A stretch of 64,000 bases of DNA. Source: Streptomyces noursei. Lineage in GTDB: Bacteria > Actinomycetota > Actinomycetes > Streptomycetales > Streptomycetaceae. This document shows positions 57,612-64,000 of this stretch, piece by piece. Made by a program: the position numbers and the translations under genes. Every line of letters begins with the position of its first letter. The stretch's first letter is position 1. Under the pieces are notes generated by a model. The model had not been told where the DNA came from. It did not search any database and saw only the letters and a program-made list of their open reading frames with translations. The stretch lies in the NCBI RefSeq assembly GCF_016917755.1, contig NZ_CP070326.1, positions 1,922,001 through 1,986,000 of the forward strand, in the 5' to 3' direction.

Positions 57612-58229
57612 ATGAACGCCCGCACGGCCGCCGCTTCCCCGCCCCCGATCCCCCGGCACCGGCTGATCGCCGACACCGCCCTGGACCTGCTCGCGGAGCG
57701 CGGGATGCGGGGGCTGACGCACCGCGCCGTCGACGAGGCGGCCGGGCTGCCGCAGGGTTCCACCTCGAACCTCGCGCGGACCCGGGCGGCGCTGCTGGCG
57801 GCGGCGGTGACGCGGCTGGCCGAACGCGAGGCGGCGGTGCTGGCACCACGGGAGATGCCGGGCGTCGTGGACCCGGAAGCCGCCGGCCCGGCGGCGCTCG
57901 CGGAGGCGCTCGCGCTCGCCCTGCACCGCTATCTGTCGCACCACCGCGGGCTGCTGATCGCCCGTTACGAGCTGGCCCTGGAGGCCACCCGCCGGCCGGA
58001 GCTGCGGGAGGTGTACGACCGGGCCGGCCGGGCCTTCCGGGAGCCGGTCCAGGCGCTGCTGGCGGCGGCCGGCTCCCCCGCGCCGGAGCGGCAGGCGCTG
58101 GCCCTGGTGGCCTGGTGCGACGGGGTGCTGTTCTCCTGCGTCGCGGGGCAGTTCCACGCCGCGGTGCCCACCCGGGACGCGCTGCGCACCTCGTGCGCGG
58201 AACTCCTCGGCGGAATGCTGCGCGGCTGA
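57612..58229 (+). CDS. TetR-family transcriptional regulator
   Basis: A 205-residue repressor. The N-terminal HTH reads HRLIADTALDLLAERGMRGL and THRAVDEAAGLPQGSTSNLA, and the C-terminal ligand domain is helical (ALHRYLSHHRGLLIARYELA). ATG 57612 is chosen over an upstream ATG at 57,585 because the HTH sits 15 residues in. It is divergent from the FAD monooxygenase gene it is presumed to control. Confidence 0.9.
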   Translation: MNARTAAASPPPIPRHRLIADTALDLLAERGMRGLTHRAVDEAAGLPQGSTSNLARTRAALLAAAVTRLAEREAAVLAPREMPGVVDPEAAGPAALAEALALALHRYLSHHRGLLIARYELALEATRRPELREVYDRAGRAFREPVQALLAAAGSPAPERQALALVAWCDGVLFSCVAGQFHAAVPTRDALRTSCAELLGGMLRG

Positions 58230-58253
58230 GGTCCCCGTTCCGGGCCGGACCTG

Positions 58254-58817
58254 CTATCGGGACGGCCCGGTCGCGCCCTCGATGCGCAGCTCCAGCCGCT
58301 GGATCGCCTCCGTGAGGCGGCGGCGGTACTCGCCATCGGCCAGGGCGCGGACCGAGGCGCGGGCGCGCCGGAGCTGGGCGCGGGCATCGGCCGGGCGGTC
58401 GAGTCCGGCGTAGTCGGCGGCGAGGTTGAGGTGGAGCGCAGGGAAGAACGCCCGCAGCGCGGCGAGGGGCTGGCGGGGGCCCGGGCCGCCCGCTTCGCCC
58501 GCTGCCCCGGTCCGCACCGGCCGCTCGGTGACGAAGCCCTCCGCCTCCTCCAGGGCGCGCAGGTCCCAGTCCAGTGCGTCCCGGGGGTCGTCCTGGGTGT
58601 CGGCCATGTAGTGCGCGAGGGCGCAGCGATGGAAGGCGTCGCCGCGCGGCCCGATCTCGTGCCACAGCGCGGCGAGGCGGTTGCGGGCCTCCTCGCGGTC
58701 GCCGGCGCGGTGCAGCATGATCGCCTGGCCGATCCGGGTCAGTACCCCGTCGTCGTGCTCCGCCTCACGGCGCTGCTCCACCACCGCGCACTCCCCGTCC
58801 TCGCTCGCCGCCACCAC
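58254..58817 (-). CDS. Tetratricopeptide-like protein
   Basis: A 187-residue helical protein with TPR-like pairs (GQAIMLHRAGDREEARNRLA, ALHLNLAADYAGLDRPADAR, YRRRLTEAIQRLELRIEGA). Proteins of this form are common and conserved in Streptomyces next to ung. No catalytic motif; it is probably a protein-binding module. Confidence 0.7.
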   Translation of the reverse strand: MVAASEDGECAVVEQRREAEHDDGVLTRIGQAIMLHRAGDREEARNRLAALWHEIGPRGDAFHRCALAHYMADTQDDPRDALDWDLRALEEAEGFVTERPVRTGAAGEAGGPGPRQPLAALRAFFPALHLNLAADYAGLDRPADARAQLRRARASVRALADGEYRRRLTEAIQRLELRIEGATGPSR

Positions 58818-58885
58818 TGGCTCCCCCCGACGCTAACCGCCGGGGGGAAGGTCCGCGCGGTGTGCGCGACGCGAGGGTTGGCCGG

Positions 58886-59599
58886 TCAGCCCAGGTCGGG
58901 GATCCGCCAGTCGATCGCGGTGTGCCCCTGGGCGGCGATCGCCTCGTTGATCTGGGTGAAGGGGCGGGAGCCGAAGAACTTCTTCGCGGACAGCGGGGAG
59001 GGGTGCGCGCCCTGGACCACCGCGTGCCGCTCCTCGTCGATCAGCGGCAGCTTCTTCTTGGCGTAGTTGCCCCACAGGACGAAGACGGCCGGATCCGGGC
59101 GGTTCGCGACGGCGCGGATCACCGCGTCGGTGACCTTCTCCCAGCCCTTGCCCTTGTGCGAGTTGGCCTCGCCCTCGCGGACCGTGAGGACGGCGTTCAG
59201 CAGCAGGACGCCCTGCTGGGCCCAGGGCATCAGATAGCCGTTGTCCGGAACCGGGTGGCCGAGCTCCTCCTTCATCTCCTTGTAGATGTTCCGCAGCGAC
59301 GGCGGCGTCTTGACGCCCGGCTGCACGGAGAAGCACAGGCCGTGGCCCTGGCCGGCGCCGTGGTACGGGTCCTGGCCGAGGATGAGTACCTTGACCTGGT
59401 CGAAGGGCGTGGCCTCCAGCGCCGCGAAGACCTGCTCGCGCGGCGGATAGACCGGTCCGCCCGCCCGCTCCTGCTCGACGAAGTCGATCAGCTCCTTGAA
59501 GTAGGGCTTCTCCAACTCCTCGCCCAGGACCCCGCGCCAGGACTCGGGCAGCATGTCGGTGACCACGTCAACAACCTCCGGTGTGCGTTCCGTTCTCAT
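58886..59599 (-). CDS. ung: Uracil-DNA glycosylase
   Basis: A 237-residue family 1 UDG that removes uracil from DNA. It has the active-site motif VLILGQDPYHGAGQGHGLCF (catalytic Asp in GQDPYHG, about residue 76-82), LLLNAVLTVREGEANSHKGK and the DNA-intercalation motif GAHPSPLSAKKFFGSRPF. Length is standard. ATG 59599. Confidence 0.96.
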   Translation of the reverse strand: MRTERTPEVVDVVTDMLPESWRGVLGEELEKPYFKELIDFVEQERAGGPVYPPREQVFAALEATPFDQVKVLILGQDPYHGAGQGHGLCFSVQPGVKTPPSLRNIYKEMKEELGHPVPDNGYLMPWAQQGVLLLNAVLTVREGEANSHKGKGWEKVTDAVIRAVANRPDPAVFVLWGNYAKKKLPLIDEERHAVVQGAHPSPLSAKKFFGSRPFTQINEAIAAQGHTAIDWRIPDLG

Positions 59600-59666
59600 C
59601 GAGAGAACCTACCGGCGACCACTGACAGTGCCCGCCACGGGCCGCACGGCAGGATCCCCCGGCCCC

Positions 59667-60632
59667 TCACGCGGTGTCCAGCCGGGCCCGCTGGTACGGG
59701 TCCAGGACGAGGTCCAGTGCGGCCAGGCACTCGTCGAGCTGGGCCACGGAACTGACCCCGAGCACCGGCACCACCGGCACCGCGCCACCCATCAGCCACG
59801 CCAGCACCACCTGGTTCGCGGTGGCCCCGCACTCCGCCGCCACCTCCGCCAGCACCCGCGTGCGGATCACCGTCCCGGGGTGGTCGTAGCGGTCCGGGAG
59901 CGGCCGGTCCTCGCGGGTGTAGGCGCCCTCCACCAGGGGCGAGTAGCCGAGCAGGGTCAGCTCGGGGTGCGCCGCCGCGTAGTCGAGGAGTTCCTCGTCG
60001 GTCTCCCGCTGGAGGCCGGTCGGCGACTCGGGGCGCGGCCGCAGATAGGTGTGCCGCTGCTGTACGGCGCGGAAGCCGGGCAGTCCGCGGGCGGCGGCGT
60101 GCTGCCGGGCCTCGGCCAGCCGCCAGGTCGCGTGGTTGCTGGCCCCCAGGGTGCCGACCCGGCCGTCCCGGACGAACCCGGCCAGCGTCTCGACGGTCTC
60201 CGCGAGCGGGACGGTGCGGTCCTCGATGTGCGCGTAGTAGAGGTCCACCCGGTCGGTGCCCAGGCGGCGCAGGCTGCCGTCGAGGGCGGTGCGGAGCGCG
60301 CCGGCGCCCAGACCCTCGGCGTTGGCGGGCCAGCGGGGCCCGCGGGCCGGGTCGGGCCGAGCGCCGGCCTTGGTGGCCAGCACCGTGCGGTCCGCCGCGC
60401 GGCGGCTGCGCAGCCAGCGCCCGAGCACCCGCTCGCTCTCGTCACCGGTCGCGCCGGGCACCCAGCAGGCGTAGTTGTTCGCGGTGTCGACGAAGGTGCC
60501 GCCGGCCTCGGCGAAGCGGTCCAGGAGGGCGAACGCGGTCCGCTCGTCGACGGTGGTGCCGAACGGCATGGCTCCCAGGCACAGGGCGCTGATCCGCGGT
60601 CCGTCGCCGCCGCCGAGCGTGCGGTGGTGCAT
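59667..60632 (-). CDS. Aldo/keto reductase
   Basis: A 321-residue NADPH-dependent reductase with the AKR barrel: ALCLGAMPFGTTVDERTAFA, FVDTANNYACW (Asp and Tyr of the tetrad), VLATKAGARPD (Lys), DLYYAHIEDRTVPLAETVET and the cofactor end PVLGVSSVAQLDECLAALDL. ATG 60632 follows AGGGAGAG; the frame upstream is poorly conserved. Substrate unknown. Confidence 0.9.
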   Translation of the reverse strand: MHHRTLGGGDGPRISALCLGAMPFGTTVDERTAFALLDRFAEAGGTFVDTANNYACWVPGATGDESERVLGRWLRSRRAADRTVLATKAGARPDPARGPRWPANAEGLGAGALRTALDGSLRRLGTDRVDLYYAHIEDRTVPLAETVETLAGFVRDGRVGTLGASNHATWRLAEARQHAAARGLPGFRAVQQRHTYLRPRPESPTGLQRETDEELLDYAAAHPELTLLGYSPLVEGAYTREDRPLPDRYDHPGTVIRTRVLAEVAAECGATANQVVLAWLMGGAVPVVPVLGVSSVAQLDECLAALDLVLDPYQRARLDTA

Positions 60633-60769
60633 GGCATCTCTCCCTGACAGGTCCCTCGACACACGTGGTGCCGGCCCCTCGCCGGGACCGGCACCACGGA
60701 CTCTGCCTCTTGGAGCGCACACGAAGGCAAGCCCGGTGGGGGGCCGCCCGCTCCGGCGGCCCCCGGGCG

Positions 60770-61540
60770 TCACACCCCGGCGTTCAGGAACAGCCCGCCG
60801 TCCACGACGAGCGTCTGCCCGGTGACCCAGCCGGCCGCGTCGGACAACAGGAAGGCCGCGGCCCCGCCGATGTCCTCCGGGACGCCCAGCCGCCCCATCG
60901 GGTAGCCGGCCGCCGCCTCCTCCTCGCGGTTCTCGTAGAGCGCCGCGGCGAACTTGGTCTTGATCACCGCGGGGGCGATGGAGTTGACCCGCACCACCGG
61001 CGCGAACTCGTGGGCCAGCTGGAGGGTGAGGTTCACCATCGCCGCCTTGCTGATCCCGTAGGCGCCGATGAACGGCGAGGGCGCGACCCCGGCGATCGAG
61101 GCGATGTTGACGATCGCGCCGCCGTTCTCCTTCTGCCAGGCGTGCCAGGTGCGTTGGGCGAAGCCCAGCGCCGAGACGACGTTGGTCTCGAAGACCTTGC
61201 GCGCCACGTTGAGGTCGAGGTCGGCGATCGGGCCGAACACCGGGTTCGTCCCGGCGTTGTTGACCAGGTAGTCAACCCGGCCGAAGGTCTCCATGGCCCG
61301 CTCGACGGCGATTGCCTGGTGCGCCTCGTCGTGCGCCTTGCCGGCGACGGGCAGCACCCGGTCGGCGCCGAGCTTCTCGGCGGCCTCCTTGAGGGACTCC
61401 TCGTTGCGTCCGGTGATGACGACCCGGTCGCCGCGGGCGACCAGGGCCTCGGCGATGCCGTACCCGATGCCGCGACTGCCCCCGGTGATCAGGGCCACCT
61501 TGCCGGAGGGCTCGGGGAACCCGCTGTCCTGCACTGTCAT
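60770..61540 (-). CDS. Short-chain dehydrogenase/reductase
   Basis: A 256-residue SDR: VALITGGSRGIGYGIAEALV (cofactor), DYLVNNAGTNPVFGPI (NNAG), IVNIASIAGVAPSPFIGAYG with ISKAAM (Ser, YxxxK) and VNSIAPAVIKTKF. It is close to FabG-type 3-oxoacyl reductases. It lies 43 bp downstream of a second SDR gene and the two probably share a message. Confidence 0.88.
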   Translation of the reverse strand: MTVQDSGFPEPSGKVALITGGSRGIGYGIAEALVARGDRVVITGRNEESLKEAAEKLGADRVLPVAGKAHDEAHQAIAVERAMETFGRVDYLVNNAGTNPVFGPIADLDLNVARKVFETNVVSALGFAQRTWHAWQKENGGAIVNIASIAGVAPSPFIGAYGISKAAMVNLTLQLAHEFAPVVRVNSIAPAVIKTKFAAALYENREEEAAAGYPMGRLGVPEDIGGAAAFLLSDAAGWVTGQTLVVDGGLFLNAGV

Positions 61541-61583
61541 ATCGCGTTCTCCTGCTCGTGGGCTCCTGCGGTCGGTCCGGCGG

Positions 61584-62345
61584 TCAGCACAGCGGGCCGC
61601 CGGCGACGTACAGGACCTGGCCGGAGACGAACCCGGCCGCGTCGCCGGTGAAGAAGGCGATGGCGTTGGCGATGTCGTCGGGGTTGCCGACCCGCTGCAC
61701 CGGGATCTGGGTGGCCGCCGCGGTCTTGAAGTCGTCGAAGTCCATCCCGACGCGCGCGGCGGTGGCGGCGGTCATGTCGGTGGCGATGAAGCCGGGGGCG
61801 ACGGCGTTCGCGGTGACGCCGAACTTGCCGAGTTCGATGGCGAGGGTCTTGGTGAAGCCCTGGAGACCGGCCTTGGCCGCCGAGTAGTTGACCTGGCCGC
61901 GGTTGCCGAGCGCCGAGCTGGAGGAGAGGTTGACGATCCGCCCGAACTTGGCGTCCACCATGTGCTTCTGACAGGCCCGCGACATCAGGAACGCGCCGCG
62001 CAGGTGCACGTTCATGACGGTGTCCCAGTCGCTGTCGCTCATCTTGAACAGCAGGTTGTCGCGGAGCACGCCTGCGTTGTTGACGAGGACGGTCGGCGCG
62101 CCGAGCTCCGCCGCGACCCGCTCGACGGCGGCCGCCACCTGGTCGCTGGCGGAGACGTCGCAGCCGATCGCGACGGCCTTGCCGCCGGCCGCGGTGATCT
62201 TCCCGACGGTGTCCTTGCAGGCCGCCTCGTCGAGGTCGAGTACGGCGACGGCGCGGCCCTCGGCGGCCAGGCGGACGGCGGTGGCCGCGCCGATGCCGCG
62301 GGCCGCGCCCGTCACGATGGCGACACGCTGCTCGGTGGTGGACAT
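61584..62345 (-). CDS. fabG: 3-oxoacyl-[ACP] reductase-like SDR (FabG type)
   Basis: A 253-residue SDR: VAIVTGAARGIGAATAVRLA, TVLVNNAGVLRDNLLFKMSD, IVNLSSSSALGNRGQVNYSA with AKAGLQGF (catalytic Ser, Tyr, Lys) and NAVAPGFIATDMTAATAARV, which closely follow FabG. GAGGAGAA precedes ATG 62345. The pair may serve fatty-acid or polyester metabolism; the main fabG of the cell is normally elsewhere. Confidence 0.88.
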   Translation of the reverse strand: MSTTEQRVAIVTGAARGIGAATAVRLAAEGRAVAVLDLDEAACKDTVGKITAAGGKAVAIGCDVSASDQVAAAVERVAAELGAPTVLVNNAGVLRDNLLFKMSDSDWDTVMNVHLRGAFLMSRACQKHMVDAKFGRIVNLSSSSALGNRGQVNYSAAKAGLQGFTKTLAIELGKFGVTANAVAPGFIATDMTAATAARVGMDFDDFKTAAATQIPVQRVGNPDDIANAIAFFTGDAAGFVSGQVLYVAGGPLC

Positions 62346-62558
62346 GCGGGTTCTCCTCACCCTCGATCGTCGAAACCTCGAACACCAGCGGTCGCCGTCG
62401 ATCCAGGTGAGCAACCGCTTAGTAGCCTCAGCAGGGCTGACGCTAGAAGCCCGGCCACCCCCTGTCAACGCCCCACCACCGCACACCCGCCCGCAGACGC
62501 CGAACGGGGCGGCCTCCCGAAGGAATCCCGCCCCGTCCACCGCACCCTCGGCGCACCG

Positions 62559-62954
62559 TCACCGCACCAGCAGCTCCAGCAGCCGCTCCGCCTCCGCCGT
62601 GGGATCGGCGGTCAGACCGGTGTGCACCGGACCCGGCTGGACGATCGTGCTGCGCGGCGCGATCAGCCAGCGGAAGCGCTGTCCCGGGTCCTCCCCGGCC
62701 GCCTGTCCGGCCCGCGCGCCGCCCTCGCAGATGCCCTCCACGGCACGCAGCGCGGCGCGTACGCCGGCCACGTCCACCGTGGGATCCAGCGCCAGCAGCC
62801 GGGCCTCGTCCAGGTGCGTACGGGCTTCGACGAACCGCTGCGCACGGCAGTACACCACCACCCCCGCGTTGATCATCTCCCCGCGCTCGACCCGGGGTAC
62901 GACCTTCAGCAGCGCGTACTCGAAGACGTCGCGCCCGTTGTACATTCCGCTCAC
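62559..62954 (-). CDS. DUF3037 protein
   Basis: A 131-residue protein, VFEYALLKVVPRVERGEMIN with AGVVVYCRAQRFVEARTHLD, and FRWLIAPRSTIVQPGPVHTG, matching DUF3037. It starts at GTG 62954 in a GTGA overlap with the HipA-like gene; the two families are found together widely, which suggests a functional pair. Confidence 0.85.
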   Translation of the reverse strand: MSGMYNGRDVFEYALLKVVPRVERGEMINAGVVVYCRAQRFVEARTHLDEARLLALDPTVDVAGVRAALRAVEGICEGGARAGQAAGEDPGQRFRWLIAPRSTIVQPGPVHTGLTADPTAEAERLLELLVR

Positions 62955-63790
62955 TTCACGGCCCTCCGCGGCAACTTGCCCGCCAGCCACTCCGGTGCCT
63001 GCGAGGGCCTGTCCTTCGTCGGCTCCCCGATGGTGATGTGCTCGCTGACGGTCCGGGCACGGTCCAGCAGCGTGCGCACATACGCCCCGCGCAGCTCGTC
63101 CGGCGAGTCGAAGCCGGGCTCGCCGTCCAGCCACTCGTCCGGCACGTCCGCGGCGATCTCGGTGAGCAGGTCCTCGGTGATCCGCGGCGCGAACTCCTCG
63201 GCCGCGGCCGCCACATCCGGCCCGAACGTGGCCAGCGCGTGGTCGGAGGCGTTGTAGGGCCGGGCCGAAGCCTTCTGTGCGGTCGGCCAGTTGTGGTGCC
63301 AGATCATCGCCGCGCCGTGGTCGATCAACCACAGCTCGCCGTGCCACACCAACAGGTTGGGATTGCGCCAGGACCGGTCCACGTTGTTGATCAGCGCGTC
63401 GAACCACACCACCCGGCCGGCCTCGCGCGCGCCCACCTCGAAGGCGAGCGGATCGAACCCCAACGAACCGGGGAGGTAGTCCATCCCCAGGTTCAGCCCC
63501 CCACTGGCCTTCAGCAGTGCCTGGACCTCCTGGTCCGGCTCGCTTAGCCCGATGACCGGATCCAGCTGCATCCGCACCAGCTCCGGCACCCGCAGCCCGA
63601 GCCGCCGCCCGAGCTCCCCGCAGATGACCTCCGCGACCAGCGTCTTACGACCCTGTCCCGCGCCGGTGAATTTCATGATGTAGGTCCCGAGATCGTCCCC
63701 CTCGACGAGCCCGGGAAGCGACCCACCCTCACGCAAGGGCGTGACATAGCGGGTCGCAATCACCTCTCTCAACGCTTTCTCAGGCCCCAC
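62951..63790 (-). CDS. HipA-like kinase-fold protein
   Basis: A 279-residue protein: TYIMKFTGAGQGRKTLVAEV (ATP Lys), RVVWFDALINNVDRSWRNPN (catalytic Asp/Asn loop) and LLVWHGELWLIDHGAAMIWH (metal-binding Asp). This matches the HipA-family kinases that pair with DUF3037. The toxin HipB-type HTH antitoxin is absent. GTG 63790 is the start. Confidence 0.82.
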   Translation of the reverse strand: MGPEKALREVIATRYVTPLREGGSLPGLVEGDDLGTYIMKFTGAGQGRKTLVAEVICGELGRRLGLRVPELVRMQLDPVIGLSEPDQEVQALLKASGGLNLGMDYLPGSLGFDPLAFEVGAREAGRVVWFDALINNVDRSWRNPNLLVWHGELWLIDHGAAMIWHHNWPTAQKASARPYNASDHALATFGPDVAAAAEEFAPRITEDLLTEIAADVPDEWLDGEPGFDSPDELRGAYVRTLLDRARTVSEHITIGEPTKDRPSQAPEWLAGKLPRRAVK

Positions 63791-64000
63791 GGGTCACTTT
63801 CCTTAGGTTCAACAACCAGGTCCAAGGAGGCGCCGACCTCGAAAGCGCCCCCGATCGGCCCTGGGGAGAATCTGGGGAGAATCGACTGGCGCACAGTTCG
63901 CCCCTCTCGCCCCGGTAGCCCGTCAATGGCGGTTCGACCTTCGCTTCCGGCCTCCGGCATGAAGTGAGCATAGTAACCGAGCGTGATCGCCGGCGATGAG

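Noticed and set aside
1..64000. CRISPR arrays, rRNA genes and insertion-sequence transposases
   Set aside because: No regularly spaced identical repeats with unique spacers, no rRNA-like conserved sequence and no DDE-type transposase were recognised.
63791..64000. Short frames at the right edge, including a repeated GGGGAGAATC
   Set aside because: No convincing gene: the frames lack ribosome binding sites and domains. The stretch probably holds the promoter of the leftward HipA-like gene, but no clear -35/-10 pair was found.

Overview
The window is very GC-rich actinobacterial DNA. Its codon use, small overlapping genes (ATGA/GTGA junctions), DUF2637, DUF397/DUF5753 and DUF6879 proteins and a chromosomal flank with Lnt, Ung, paired FabG-like reductases, DUF3037 and a HipA-like kinase all point to Streptomyces or a close relative. 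Roughly positions 1 to 46,450 are a long-tailed (siphovirus-type) prophage. Positions 46,450 to about 48,760 are the remains of a second, related prophage. From about 48,830 to the end is ordinary chromosome. The left end of the prophage lies outside the window.

Prophage, left part (1-6,033): single-strand binding protein, small hypothetical proteins, a DUF2637 membrane protein interrupted by a frameshift, and the small terminase, which appears to start on ATC. The large terminase gene (terL) starts at 6,038 and is cut at 6,784, one codon after the conserved Gly-Ile-Asp-Tyr-Gly nuclease motif. It resumes in frame at 20,219-20,222 and ends at 20,737.

Nested element (6,785-20,221, about 13.4 kb): this is inserted in terL. 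It carries a large serine recombinase fused to a C-terminal Cro/CI-type HTH, a D5/P4-type primase-helicase, a long inverted repeat that is a candidate origin, and a solitary contractile-sheath C-terminal domain. It also carries a rightward block with a small-terminase-like HTH protein, an excisionase-like HTH protein and coiled-coil proteins, and a leftward cargo operon (small proteins, a protein kinase, a GNAT acetyltransferase) next to an XRE/TPR regulator. It has no capsid, portal, tail or large-terminase gene. Joining its two ends gives an imperfect palindrome like a serine-integrase attP, and joining the outer sequences restores terL in frame. The best reading is a phage satellite or integrative element that parasitises, and switches off, the packaging motor of its host phage until it excises.

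Prophage, right part (20,219-41,477): rest of terL, portal, a low-GC cargo insertion (22,200-24,173), MuF-like minor head protein, CrpP-like protein, scaffold, capsid, connectors (one frameshifted), a 0.6 kb low-GC region full of operator-like repeats with a 38-residue antisense membrane protein, tail terminator, tail tube, tail assembly chaperones joined by a -1 frameshift at CCCAAAT, tape measure, Dit/Tal-like tail-tip proteins, a collagen-like fibre, endolysin and holins. After a strong terminator comes a cargo region (41,555-46,368): DUF397/XRE/DUF6879 regulators, a DUF6624-CYTH fusion and a radical SAM enzyme. These last genes have no obvious phage role and are a candidate undescribed module.

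Chromosome (48,889-63,790): GAF histidine-kinase-like protein, ATP-grasp protein, ABC exporter behind a 19-bp-spacer promoter, Lnt, Gfo/Idh/MocA oxidoreductase, FAD monooxygenase with a divergent TetR regulator and three palindromic operators, TPR protein, Ung, aldo/keto reductase, two SDR reductases, DUF3037 and a HipA-like kinase. The two frameshifts and the interrupted terL suggest the prophage is defective, or active only after excision of the nested element.
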